From positions 1 to 33,480 of the forward strand of contig CAMCYD010000012.1 of NCBI GenBank assembly GCA_945883785.1: a DNA stretch of 33,480 nt. Direction: 5' to 3'. The translations under genes and the position numbers were made by a program. Below the pieces are notes generated by a model. The model was not told where the DNA came from. It did no database searches and was given only the letters and a program-made list of their open reading frames with translations. This document shows, in pieces, positions 1 through 7,424 of this stretch. The stretch's first letter is position 1. The number at the start of each line of letters is the position of its first letter. The DNA comes from Helicobacter pylori PMSS1. GTDB lineage: Bacteria > Campylobacterota > Campylobacteria > Campylobacterales > Arcobacteraceae.

Positions 1-40
1 TTCTTTCTAATTTTTCTACAGGTCCTCTATATCTTGCCAT
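1..40 (-). CDS. rpsD: 30S ribosomal protein S4, N-terminal fragment
   Basis: Only the first 13 codons lie in the window; the gene runs off the left edge. The visible residues MARYRGPVEKLER are the conserved N-terminus of S4, a primary 16S rRNA binder that often also represses its own operon. It begins 10 nt after the rpsK stop, with a Shine-Dalgarno AAGGAG in that gap, and is the fourth gene of the rpmJ-rpsM-rpsK-rpsD order usual for the bacterial alpha operon. Confidence 0.93.
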   Translation of the reverse strand, partial: MARYRGPVEKLER

Positions 41-50
41 GCTTTACTCC

Positions 51-443
51 TTACACTCTTCTTCGTTTAGGAGGTCTACAACCGTTATGTGGTAAAGGAG
101 TAACATCTTTAAACCATTTAACTGTAATACCTTCTGTTGAACCAATTGCCTTAACGGCTGTATCTCGTCCAGAACCAGGTCCTTGTACTTTGATACCTAC
201 ATTTTTAATCCCATGCTCAATAGCTTTTGCTATAGCACTTTCCGCTGCTGCTTGAGCTGCGAACGGTGTAGATTTTTTACTACCTTTAAAACCAAGATTT
301 CCAGCACTTGCCCAAGAAATTGTATTTCCTGCATTGTCAGTTACTGTAACCATTGTATTGTTAAATGTTGCAGCAATATGTACTATACCATCAGCAATAT
401 TTTTTCTTACAACTTTTTTTCTAGTTACTTTTCTTTTTGCCAT
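51..443 (-). CDS. rpsK: 30S ribosomal protein S11
   Basis: Its 130 residues match the usual length of S11 (about 129). Visible family signatures are the basic N-terminus [15 protein letters not shown], the [18 protein letters not shown] strand, the [14 protein letters not shown] segment and the C-terminal [15 protein letters not shown] that contacts rRNA in the 30S platform. It sits 13 nt downstream of rpsM and 10 nt upstream of rpsD, so it is surely co-transcribed. An AGAGGA ribosome binding site precedes the ATG. Nothing is unusual. Confidence 0.98.
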   Translation of the reverse strand: MAKRKVTRKKVVRKNIADGIVHIAATFNNTMVTVTDNAGNTISWASAGNLGFKGSKKSTPFAAQAAAESAIAKAIEHGIKNVGIKVQGPGSGRDTAVKAIGSTEGITVKWFKDVTPLPHNGCRPPKRRRV

Positions 444-456
444 AATTTTTTATCCT

Positions 457-828
457 CTATTTCTTAGCTGCTGCACCGATAGTTTTTTTCTTACCTTTTC
501 TTGTTCTAGCATTAGTTTTTGTCTTTTGCCCTCTACAAGGTAACCCTTTTCTATGTCTTATTCCTCTATAGCTTCCTAAGTCCATTAAAGCTTTAATGTC
601 CATAGCTACTTTTTTTCTTAAATCACCCTCAACCATATAGTTTGCTTGAATTTCATTTCTAATAGCAGCCGCTTCATCTTCAGTCAGCTCATTTGCTCTT
701 TTATTGAAATCAATACCAGTTGCAGTTAATATCAATCTTGATGTATGTAAACCTATACCGAACACATAAGTTAAAGCATATTCCATTCTCTTTTTGTTTG
801 GTAAGTCTGTACCAGCAATTCTTGCCAT
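457..828 (-). CDS. rpsM: 30S ribosomal protein S13
   Basis: A 123-residue protein beginning [26 protein letters not shown], the conserved S13 N-terminal helix-two-turn-helix region, and ending in the lysine/arginine-rich tail that reaches toward the decoding site ([22 protein letters not shown]). Length is normal (E. coli 118). Its ATG lies 3 nt after the rpmJ stop, and its Shine-Dalgarno AAGGA is inside the last codons of rpmJ, so the two are probably translationally coupled. Confidence 0.98.
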   Translation of the reverse strand: MARIAGTDLPNKKRMEYALTYVFGIGLHTSRLILTATGIDFNKRANELTEDEAAAIRNEIQANYMVEGDLRKKVAMDIKALMDLGSYRGIRHRKGLPCRGQKTKTNARTRKGKKKTIGAAAKK

Positions 829-831
829 TGC

Positions 832-945
832 TTATCCTTGTCTTTGTTTATGTTTTTTTACTTCGCAGATTACTCTTACGATACCTCTTCTCTTGACAAT
901 TTTACATTTGTCACACATCTTCTTAACTGAAGCTCTTACTTTCAT
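832..945 (-). CDS. rpmJ: 50S ribosomal protein L36
   Basis: A 37-residue gene read directly from the minus strand: it begins [15 protein letters not shown] and ends KKHKQRQG. It carries the zinc-ribbon ligands C11, C14, C27 and H32, so this is the zinc-binding (C+) form of L36. A strong Shine-Dalgarno AAGGACG lies upstream of the ATG. It is the first gene of the visible operon. infA, which often precedes rpmJ, is absent; instead there is a 370-nt intergenic region with a structured leader. Confidence 0.96.
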   Translation of the reverse strand: MKVRASVKKMCDKCKIVKRRGIVRVICEVKKHKQRQG

Positions 946-979
946 AGTAACCGTCCTTCAAAAATATTCTGAATCTACA

Positions 980-1037
980 GGTGCTTACAAGCTCCCAATT
1001 TTGGATTGTTGAGCTTTAAACCTTCTGGATTTGCACC
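980..1037 (-). promoter_or_regulatory. Structured 5' leader of the rpmJ-rpsM-rpsK-rpsD operon
   Basis: On the minus strand an outer stem GGTGC (1037-1033) pairs with GCACC (984-980). It encloses AAGCTC (1016-1011) paired with GAGCTT (994-989) and an inner CAAT (1008-1005)/ATTG (999-996) closing a CCAAA loop. A TATAAA -10 candidate (minus, 1048-1043) would place the transcript start close to the base of this fold. Leaders of this operon are known targets of S4 autoregulation in other bacteria; that role is only inferred here. Confidence 0.45.
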
Positions 1038-1048
1038 AACTCTTTATA

Positions 1049-1317
1049 AAATTAAAAAGTAAATTTTATAAAAACTTCTCTTTAGCTATAGAAACAGGAC
1101 GGGATTGTAGTTAAATAAAACTTAATTGGAGGTTAGAAAGCCAGTAGTATTGTCACTATAATTTGATTTAGCATCAAGTTTCAATCAATACAATAGCAAA
1201 TAAGTATTAATGTATTAATTCTGCTTATATTTATTATTTATTTACAAAACTTACATTTAAGTTCCCACTTATAAATTATTCGTTATATTTTTGGAAATCA
1301 AATGACAAGGAAATAAA
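1049..1317. other. Gene-free AT-rich intergenic region between divergent operons
   Basis: No ORF or RNA gene is recognisable. It separates the minus-strand ribosomal operon from the plus-strand flavoprotein gene. Duplicated TATAAA hexamers facing the ribosomal operon are present near 1043-1072. On the plus strand a TATAAT (1157-1162) is the best -10 match, but no convincing -35 precedes it. The short palindromes near 1205-1218 are low complexity. Confidence 0.5.
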
Positions 1318-2808
1318 ATGCTAAACAATAGAAATATGAAACAAGATTTGGAGCAAATAGACTCTATTCTTAAAGAACATGGAATATCAAGAAGAGATGC
1401 TCTTAAAATGATGGGTCTCGGTGGAGCTGGTTTAATGATTGGTGGTACTGAAGCCGAGGCTGCTACTACATTAAAAGCTAGTGATGCTAAAGGGAAAATA
1501 GTTATTGTTGGTGGTGGATTGTCTGGTGTTGCAACGGCTGCAAAACTAACACACTCTCTTTCAAATCCTGACATTACTGTTATCGAGCCAAATCCTAATT
1601 CTGTTTCTTACCAACCAGGACAAACTCTTGTTGGTGGTGGTCTTTGGACAAAAGATAGTATTACTTACGAAACAAAAGATTTTATGCCAAATGGTGTGAA
1701 ATGGATTCAAGATAAAGCTGTAGAATTTAATCCGACTGCAAATGAATTAAAAACTGCTGGCGGAACAGTAATTAAATATGATTTCTTAATCATTGCAACT
1801 GGTTTAGTAAATGATTATGGGATGATTAAAGGTCTTGAAGAAGTTGGTGAAGTATATACTTTAGATAAAAACGATGCAGTAAAAGCTAGAAAAATCTTAG
1901 GACAAAATGGAATTTGTTCTGTTTATTTCGCAGAAGGTGCACCAGACACTTGGACACAAATGCAAAAATTTATAGCTGATTCAAAATCTGGTAAAAAAGT
2001 AACTGGTCTTTTCCCAGAGCCTCACACACCTTTTAAATGTGGTGGAGCTCAAAAGAAAATGGTAAACCTTACAAATGCTAGATTAGTTGAAGCAGATGCA
2101 AGAGCAAATGCTGATCTTCAATTTACTACAAATGGTGGGAAATTATTTGGTGTTCCTGAATATCATACTGCTATTGAAGGTCAAATGAAAACTAGAGGAG
2201 TAAATGTAAGCTATAATCATAAATTTGTAGGAGTAGATTTAGCAAATAAAGTAGCTAAGTTTGAAAAACATTGGGAAGAGAAAGGTGCTTATGATAAGGA
2301 CCTTGAAGAATTTGAAATGATTACAAAAACAGAATTAGTTGATATGAAATATGATTTCTGTCATGTTATTCCACCAGAAAAGGCTCCAAACGAGATTGCA
2401 AAATCAGCACTTGGAAGCGATAAAGGTTGGGTGCCTGTAAACAAAGAAACAATGCAACATGTAACTTTCCCAAATGTATTTGCACTTGGTGATGTTGCTG
2501 CTGTTCCGCTTGGTAAAACAGGAGGAAGTGCTAGAAAACAATATTCTGTAGTTTGTCAAAACTTAGTATCATTGATGGAAGGAAAAGAGATGACTGCTAA
2601 ATATGAAGGATATACAGTTTGCCCACTTATCACAAATATCGGAACAGTTATGCTAGCTGAATTTAAATGGAATCCAACTGGACCAGGTGCTGTTATGGCT
2701 CCTTCGTTCCCACTTGATCCAACACAAGAAAGATGGATTTATTGGTTATTGAAAGTTTATTTATTGAAACCAATGACTATGTACGGAATGCTTTCTGGTA
2801 GAGCTTAA
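1318..2808 (+). CDS. Sulfide:quinone oxidoreductase-type FAD flavoprotein, Tat-exported
   Basis: A 496-residue pyridine-nucleotide-disulfide-type flavoprotein. A twin-arginine signal (SRRDALKMMG, residues 24-33, with an AEAA cleavage-like site near 46) indicates folded export to the periplasm. A Rossmann VIVGGGLSGVATA motif binds FAD at about 62-74. Candidate redox cysteines are in PFKCGGAQKK and in YTVCPLITNIG, and the C-terminus has the SFPLDPTQERW segment typical of SQR-like enzymes. SQRs and flavocytochrome c flavoproteins oxidise sulfide and pass electrons to quinone or cytochrome c. A Shine-Dalgarno AAGGAA lies 5 nt before the ATG. A small membrane protein and a cytochrome c-like protein follow, suggesting a short sulfur-redox cluster. 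The SQR subtype cannot be assigned by eye; a flavocytochrome c FccB-like role is the alternative. Confidence 0.78.
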   Translation: MLNNRNMKQDLEQIDSILKEHGISRRDALKMMGLGGAGLMIGGTEAEAATTLKASDAKGKIVIVGGGLSGVATAAKLTHSLSNPDITVIEPNPNSVSYQPGQTLVGGGLWTKDSITYETKDFMPNGVKWIQDKAVEFNPTANELKTAGGTVIKYDFLIIATGLVNDYGMIKGLEEVGEVYTLDKNDAVKARKILGQNGICSVYFAEGAPDTWTQMQKFIADSKSGKKVTGLFPEPHTPFKCGGAQKKMVNLTNARLVEADARANADLQFTTNGGKLFGVPEYHTAIEGQMKTRGVNVSYNHKFVGVDLANKVAKFEKHWEEKGAYDKDLEEFEMITKTELVDMKYDFCHVIPPEKAPNEIAKSALGSDKGWVPVNKETMQHVTFPNVFALGDVAAVPLGKTGGSARKQYSVVCQNLVSLMEGKEMTAKYEGYTVCPLITNIGTVMLAEFKWNPTGPGAVMAPSFPLDPTQERWIYWLLKVYLLKPMTMYGMLSGRA

Positions 2809-2838
2809 TCTTTAATTAGTATTAACAAGCTAATATTC

Positions 2839-2872
2839 TGCCTCAGACTTCGGTTTGGGGTATTTTTATTTT
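2839..2872 (+). terminator. Rho-independent terminator after the flavoprotein gene
   Basis: CCTCAGAC (2841-2848) pairs with GTTTGGGG (2853-2860), including two G-T pairs, around an extra-stable C(TTCG)G tetraloop. The run TATTTTTATTTT follows. Confidence 0.8.
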
Positions 2873-2881
2873 AGTCATTTT

Positions 2882-2933
2882 GGAAGTGAGGCTTTAGCCT
2901 CGCCTTTTTATGCGGGGCCAAAGTCCCACTTCC
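2882..2933. repeat. REP-like 52-nt imperfect palindrome
   Basis: GGAAGTG (2882-2888) pairs with CACTTCC (2927-2933). Inside, GGCTTT/AAAGTC and GCCTCGC/GCGGGGC continue the stem with two mismatches and G-T pairs, leaving a T-rich loop near 2904-2911. It is clearly more GC-rich than its surroundings and lies just 8 nt before the ribosome binding site of the next gene. Such GC-rich long hairpins are typical of REP or small non-autonomous repeats. Confidence 0.55.
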
Positions 2934-2953
2934 ATTAATTTAGGAGAAAAGTT

Positions 2954-3181
2954 TTGAAAAAAGAATTAATGATTTTTGGTGGTATTTTTTTATTTCTAGC
3001 GATTGGAATGCATTTTAAAGAGTGGATTCATCATCCAATTGACCATATTTTAGCTTTACAAAATGCTGGTGCTTATGGTTTAGGTGTTATTCATCCTCTC
3101 GTCTTTACATTATTTGTTTATCTTGTTTTTATTGTATTAAGAACTATTCAAAGATTTATTTCACGAAAAAAAATAAGATAA
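2954..3181 (+). CDS. Small two-helix inner-membrane protein, unknown function
   Basis: A 75-residue protein with two predicted transmembrane helices (about residues 5-20 and 42-65), a His-rich inter-helix stretch (HFKEWIHHPIDH) and a basic C-terminus RKKIR. The start is a TTG chosen because a clear AGGAG (2942-2946) lies 7 nt upstream; the first internal ATG is only five codons further on. I do not recognise the family. Its position between a sulfide-oxidising flavoprotein and a cytochrome-like protein suggests, but does not prove, a role in the same respiratory pathway. Its stop codon lies inside a short imperfect tandem repeat of AAATAAGATAAAAAA (about 3166-3205). Confidence 0.65.
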   Translation: MKKELMIFGGIFLFLAIGMHFKEWIHHPIDHILALQNAGAYGLGVIHPLVFTLFVYLVFIVLRTIQRFISRKKIR

Positions 3182-3219
3182 AAAAGAGAGAAATAAGATA
3201 AAAAATAAGGGAATAAATA

Positions 3220-3247
3220 TTGATTTTAAATATTTTTCTGATACAAT
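3220..3247 (+). promoter_or_regulatory. Sigma-70-like promoter for the cytochrome c-like gene
   Basis: TTGATT (3220-3225) and TACAAT (3242-3247) are separated by 16 nt, giving a leader of roughly 23 nt before the ATG at 3277. The spacer is T-rich, as is common in Campylobacterota promoters. Confidence 0.5.
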
Positions 3248-3276
3248 CTCTTTCTAAAAAAAATTAAGGAGAAAAG

Positions 3277-3591
3277 ATGAAATTATTAAAAATTGCATTC
3301 GTTGGAGCTTTAGCTCTAGGGTTCGCTACTACAGGTGCTTTAGCAAATGCTGACAAAGGTCAAAAATTATATGCTAAAAAATTAAAAGATGATTGTGGAA
3401 TGACTGGTGCTAAAATGGCAGCAAAACATACACAAGCTCAATGGGAAAAAATCGGAAACGGTGCTGGACTTGAAAAAGAAATCAAAACTATTTGTCCAAA
3501 AGCTGGAGATGTTGATGATAAATTTTTAGAGCATTACTATGATTTCTTCTATAAATTTGCAAGTGATTCAGGAAATGTTCCATCTTGTTAA
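3277..3591 (+). CDS. Secreted cytochrome c-like protein lacking the CXXCH heme motif
   Basis: A 104-residue protein with a Sec signal peptide (residues 1-23, ALA cleavage). The mature part looks like a small monoheme cytochrome c in pattern (NADKGQKLYAKK..., MAAKHTQAQWEKIGNG) but has no CXXCH. The only cysteines are C40, C73 and the C-terminal C104 in SGNVPSC. It is therefore not an ordinary c-type cytochrome, although it may keep the fold or hold another cofactor or disulfide. It has its own promoter, a good AAGGAG ribosome binding site and a strong terminator. It follows the SQR-like flavoprotein, so a link to sulfur or periplasmic redox is plausible. Function unknown. Confidence 0.72.
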   Translation: MKLLKIAFVGALALGFATTGALANADKGQKLYAKKLKDDCGMTGAKMAAKHTQAQWEKIGNGAGLEKEIKTICPKAGDVDDKFLEHYYDFFYKFASDSGNVPSC

Positions 3592-3610
3592 TTTTTGGAT
3601 AGATATGCGA

Positions 3611-3640
3611 AAGGGTCGGGTTTAAACCGACCCTTTTTTT
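3611..3640 (+). terminator. Rho-independent terminator after the cytochrome c-like gene
   Basis: Perfect 9-bp stem AAGGGTCGG (3611-3619) / CCGACCCTT (3627-3635) with a 7-nt loop, followed by a T7 run. Confidence 0.92.
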
Positions 3641-3749
3641 ATTCTAATCATAATAAAGAATAATATCACATTCAGAATGATGTAAGTTTAAAAGGCTTAC
3701 AATTATTCTTAATAAAGTTCAATTTATTGAATGAAAAAAAAGGAAAAAA

Positions 3750-5375
3750 ATGAAAAAAATAATAACTCTTTCGGCTTTTGTAGCACTTGCAACAACAAAT
3801 TTAATGGCTGCAGATATAGATACAAAAATCAGTGAAATGGAAGCAAAAATCACAAAACTTGAGGAACAACTTAGTCAAGCAAGTAAAACTTTAACTGAAG
3901 TAAAAGCACATGATGGAAATGACAATATTAAATTTAGTGTAGATTTTAGAACTGCATTTGATAGTATTCATTATGATATGGCAAGTGGAGCTAAAAAATC
4001 AAATCCTGATTTATTAACAAATAGACTTTGGTTAAATATGGGCTATGCACCAGATGTAAACACAATGTTTAAAGGGAAACTTTCTTACTTAAAAGCATAT
4101 GGGGATACAGAAAATCATAGTCAATCAAATACACAACCAGGGTATGCAGACTTTGACTGGGTTACAAATGAAAATGCAACAGATAATACTTTAAAAGTAA
4201 AAGAAGCTTACTGGCTCTATATGAATGATACTTTTATGGGAAATCCAGTAGCTTGGACTATGTCAATCGGTAGAAGACCATCAACTGATGGACTTGGTGT
4301 AAATTTGAGAGAAGCTCAAAAAGAAAATTCTCCCCTTTCTCATACGGTTAATGTTGAGTTTGATGGACTTAGTGCTAAATTTGACCTTGATAAAATTACT
4401 GGTGTCAAAGGGATGTGGTGGAAACTATGTACTGGTAGAGGTTTAACAAATGCGAAACAAAGATTTTCACAGGATGGGTCTGATTATTCAGCGGATTATT
4501 CAAGCACAACAAAAACAAAAGATATCAATATGTATGGATTTATATTTGTACCATATGACAATGGACAATATAGTGTTTCTACAAACTGGGCAAGAGCTGA
4601 GAATTTAATCGGGTTTGACCAAACAAGTATGAATATGGCTGGATTCGTGGCTGCTGGGTATAATCCAGACACTGCAAATCCAGCAAATGGAAGTCCAACA
4701 GAATGGGCTGATGGAACAGATTTACCAAGTACACAACCAACAACTGCTGCTTTTGCTAAAGCTAAAGCAGCTAATATTGCAGCTTATGCTCCACAATTTC
4801 AAAGTTTTGGGGATATGGATTTAGCTACTATTATGTTTAAAGCTGAAGGTGTTGGTGAAGAGATAAATGATTTCTTGGATAACACTAAAGTATTTGCTTC
4901 TTGGGCTCAAAGCACAACTAGACCAAAAGGAAGTTTCACACATATGACTTCAACTGGTTCTGAACAAGGAGGAATGTTAGGAAGTCCTAATAGCCAAACG
5001 GGGACATCAATTTGGTTAGGGGCAAATATGCCTTGTCTTTTAACTGAAGATGGAAGAATAGGAGTAGAGTGGAATAAAGGAAGTCAATACTGGCGAGCTG
5101 TAACTTATGGTGAAGATACTATGACTGGAAGTAAAATAGCAGCTAGAGGAACTGCACTTGAAGTGTACTACACAAAACCAATCAATAAAGCTTTAAGTTT
5201 TGACCTTAGATACACAAAAATTGACTATGACTACACTGGAAGTAATAGTTTCTTTGGAGATGATGGAAAACCAATCACTATAGCAGCAGCAAAAGCAGCA
5301 TTTACGGCTGGAACTGGTGGAGATGTTGTTGAAAAAGCAACAGATTTTAGAGCTTCTATAAGCTATAGATTCTAA
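3750..5375 (+). CDS. Outer-membrane beta-barrel porin-like protein (DUF3373 type)
   Basis: A 541-residue exported protein with a signal peptide (MKKIITLSAFVALATTNLMA, cleaved near residue 20). A short coiled coil follows (about 22-52, IDTKISEMEAKITKLEEQL). Then come many alternating amphipathic strands ending in SYRF, where the terminal Phe is the usual beta-barrel assembly signal. The segment VDFRTAFDSIHYDMASG...NRLWLNMGY matches what I know of the DUF3373 family, abundant in Campylobacterota. An alanine-rich stretch (ATAAFAKAKAANIAA) probably forms an external loop. An AAGGA Shine-Dalgarno precedes the start, and the gene stands alone between two terminators. Substrate unknown. Confidence 0.75.
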   Translation: MKKIITLSAFVALATTNLMAADIDTKISEMEAKITKLEEQLSQASKTLTEVKAHDGNDNIKFSVDFRTAFDSIHYDMASGAKKSNPDLLTNRLWLNMGYAPDVNTMFKGKLSYLKAYGDTENHSQSNTQPGYADFDWVTNENATDNTLKVKEAYWLYMNDTFMGNPVAWTMSIGRRPSTDGLGVNLREAQKENSPLSHTVNVEFDGLSAKFDLDKITGVKGMWWKLCTGRGLTNAKQRFSQDGSDYSADYSSTTKTKDINMYGFIFVPYDNGQYSVSTNWARAENLIGFDQTSMNMAGFVAAGYNPDTANPANGSPTEWADGTDLPSTQPTTAAFAKAKAANIAAYAPQFQSFGDMDLATIMFKAEGVGEEINDFLDNTKVFASWAQSTTRPKGSFTHMTSTGSEQGGMLGSPNSQTGTSIWLGANMPCLLTEDGRIGVEWNKGSQYWRAVTYGEDTMTGSKIAARGTALEVYYTKPINKALSFDLRYTKIDYDYTGSNSFFGDDGKPITIAAAKAAFTAGTGGDVVEKATDFRASISYRF

Positions 5376-5398
5376 AAATCTTTTCTTTACAAGATTTC

Positions 5399-5428
5399 AA
5401 AAAGGTGGTAGAGATGCCACCTTTTTTT
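5399..5428 (+). terminator. Rho-independent terminator after the porin gene
   Basis: AAAAAGGTGG (5399-5408) pairs perfectly with CCACCTTTTT (5417-5426) around an 8-nt loop, and a T run follows. Confidence 0.92.
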
Positions 5429-5466
5429 ATTCACTTTTAAGGGGAATTTTTCTATAGTTTCATTTT

Positions 5467-5481
5467 CCGACCGTTGGTCGG
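5467..5481. promoter_or_regulatory. Probable TetR operator upstream of the efflux operon
   Basis: The perfect inverted repeat CCGACC-GTT-GGTCGG lies 19 nt upstream of the TetR start codon. It overlaps the only promoter-like sequence there: GGTATAGT at 5480-5487 would be an adjoining -10. TetR repressors commonly autoregulate through such palindromes. Confidence 0.75.
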
Positions 5482-5499
5482 TATAGTTGAAAGGATACA

Positions 5500-6042
5500 A
5501 TGATAAAGAAAGATCTCAAAAGAAAAAATATTGCAAAGTCATGTTGCGAACTTTTTGCAAAAAATGGATTTTCAAATATTACTGTCAATGCTATTGCCAA
5601 ACAAGCTGGGATTGGGAAAGGGACAGTGTATGAATATTTTGAAAAAAAAGAGGATATTATTTTGGAATTGATGGGGTGTTTGCAAGAGGAATACGATAAC
5701 AATCTTACCTCTTTCGATAACCAAAATCACACACCAAAAGAGAAGCTTTTTTCACTTTTTGAGATTTTTTTGAGTGATGATGAAAAGATTTCGATGCAAA
5801 AAGAGATCTATAAACAATTTTTGATTGTCACTCTATCTTCACCAACTGAAACTATATTAAACTATCATGAACAATTACGAAACAAATATATCTCTGTCAT
5901 CAAAACAATCTCACAAGACTTTGATGGTGGATTGATTTTTGATACGATTATTGGTTTTTTCACTGTTAGTATTAGTACAAAAAATTATGATTTGAAAAAA
6001 ACAATTACAGATTATCTTGACCTTATAGGAGGCACACATTGA
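5500..6042 (+). CDS. TetR-family transcriptional regulator of the efflux operon
   Basis: A 180-residue regulator. The N-terminal helix-turn-helix (about residues 7-53: AKSCCELFAKNGFSNITVNAIAKQAGIGKGTVYEYFEKKEDI) fits the TetR consensus closely, including GxGxGTxYxYFxxKEDL. The all-helical C-terminal half would bind a small-molecule ligand and dimerise. It is the first gene of a five-gene operon for tripartite export, its stop overlaps the start of the TolC-like gene, and a perfect palindromic operator lies just upstream. It most likely represses the operon until a pump substrate is sensed. The ATG is preceded by AAAGGA. Confidence 0.92.
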   Translation: MIKKDLKRKNIAKSCCELFAKNGFSNITVNAIAKQAGIGKGTVYEYFEKKEDIILELMGCLQEEYDNNLTSFDNQNHTPKEKLFSLFEIFLSDDEKISMQKEIYKQFLIVTLSSPTETILNYHEQLRNKYISVIKTISQDFDGGLIFDTIIGFFTVSISTKNYDLKKTITDYLDLIGGTH

Positions 6043-7412
6043 GAAAAGAACTACTCTTTTTGCTAACGACTAGCTCACTTTTTGCAAGTCAAATTAGTTT
6101 TGAAGAAGCACTTTTGAAAACACTTGATAACAATAAAGAGCTTAAAGCAAAAAAATTAGATATAGACACAAGTAAAGCAAACTACCGAAATGCAAGAGGA
6201 TATGAGTTAGGAACTCTCACTTTTAATGAAAATATTGCAAATTCAAATAATGCTATGAATGTTTTTGGGATGAAACTCAGTGCAAGGGAAGCAACTTTTG
6301 GTGATTTTGGATTTAGTGATTTTAATCCAGCACTTATGACGCCTGCTGGTATGCCTACATTATTAGCCACTACTCCAAATGATTTAAATCATGCAGATGC
6401 ACGAACAAATTTTGAAACAAAACTCACTTACGAACTCCCAATTTTTACAGGATACAAACTCCAAAGTGCAAAAGAGATGTCAAAACTTCAAGTCAAAGCA
6501 AATGAAGCAAAATACAATTTTGATGAAAAACAACTGCAAATTGAAGTTCTCAAAGCTTACAATGGTGCAGTTGCTGCAAAATATTTCATAACAGCAACAA
6601 ACAAAATAAAAGAGACTTCAAAAGCTTTTGTGTATCTTGCAACTGAGATGTTCAAAGAGGGTTATGCTACAAATATCGATATTCAACAAGCAGAAGTTTT
6701 TGATATGAAAATCAACACGATGATGCTTGATTCTAAAAATCAATACTCTTTAGCACTTGCTTATCTAAAATTTCTCACAAATGATAAAGAGATTGATGCG
6801 GTAAATGAATTTAAAACTATCAAGCCAAATGAAGAAAATCTTGAAGTGCTTCAAAATTTAGCACTTTCAAATAGAGATGATTTGAAATGGATGGAACAAA
6901 ATACAAAAACAATGGCAACAAAAATAGAATTTGAAAAAAGTGCTACTTATCCAATGATTGGGTCTCATTTAGAATATGGATACAATGGCAATCAAATAAA
7001 TAATATTAACGGTTCAAAGGATTATTACACTCTAGCTGTTGGACTAGAATATAAAATCTTTGATGGACTTACAACCGCTTCAAATATTGAAAAAGCGAAA
7101 ATAGACTATGCAAAAACGCAACATTATTTAGAATATATGAAAGAGGGTTTGAAACTCGGTGTCGAGAAAGCACATCTTACTAGCAAAACAAAAGCAGCTG
7201 TTTTGGAAGAAAAACTAAAAGCTCAAAATTTGGCAGCAGATATCGTAGAAAAAGCAAAAGAGATGTACAAAAATCAACTTATGACGATGAATGATTTGTT
7301 GCTTCAAAGTGCAAATGAACAAAAAGCAATAACTGATGTAATAATGGCAAAATATGAACTTACCCTCGCTTTAGCTGAACTGCAACTCTCAATCGGTAAT
7401 GATTTAAAATAA
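6039..7412 (+). CDS. TolC-family outer-membrane efflux channel
   Basis: A 457-residue outer-membrane factor. A short signal peptide (cleaved after FA near residue 16) is followed by two repeats of long alpha-helical hairpin plus beta strands, as in TolC. The EEALLKTLDNNKELKAKKLDIDTSKANYRNARG motif at the N-terminus and the repeat in the second half are typical. It would provide the outer-membrane exit duct of the RND pump encoded downstream. The start is a TTG overlapping the TetR stop (TTGA). It is chosen because a full AGGAGG (6027-6032) lies 6 nt upstream, giving translational coupling to the regulator. Confidence 0.9.
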   Translation: MRKELLFLLTTSSLFASQISFEEALLKTLDNNKELKAKKLDIDTSKANYRNARGYELGTLTFNENIANSNNAMNVFGMKLSAREATFGDFGFSDFNPALMTPAGMPTLLATTPNDLNHADARTNFETKLTYELPIFTGYKLQSAKEMSKLQVKANEAKYNFDEKQLQIEVLKAYNGAVAAKYFITATNKIKETSKAFVYLATEMFKEGYATNIDIQQAEVFDMKINTMMLDSKNQYSLALAYLKFLTNDKEIDAVNEFKTIKPNEENLEVLQNLALSNRDDLKWMEQNTKTMATKIEFEKSATYPMIGSHLEYGYNGNQINNINGSKDYYTLAVGLEYKIFDGLTTASNIEKAKIDYAKTQHYLEYMKEGLKLGVEKAHLTSKTKAAVLEEKLKAQNLAADIVEKAKEMYKNQLMTMNDLLLQSANEQKAITDVIMAKYELTLALAELQLSIGNDLK

Positions 7413-7424
7413 AGGAAATAATAG

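Noticed and set aside
1000-1045. tRNA-like string (GGTGCAAATCC on the minus strand) near the ribosomal operon
   Set aside because: No acceptor stem, anticodon arm or complete T arm can be formed; it fits a leader hairpin better.
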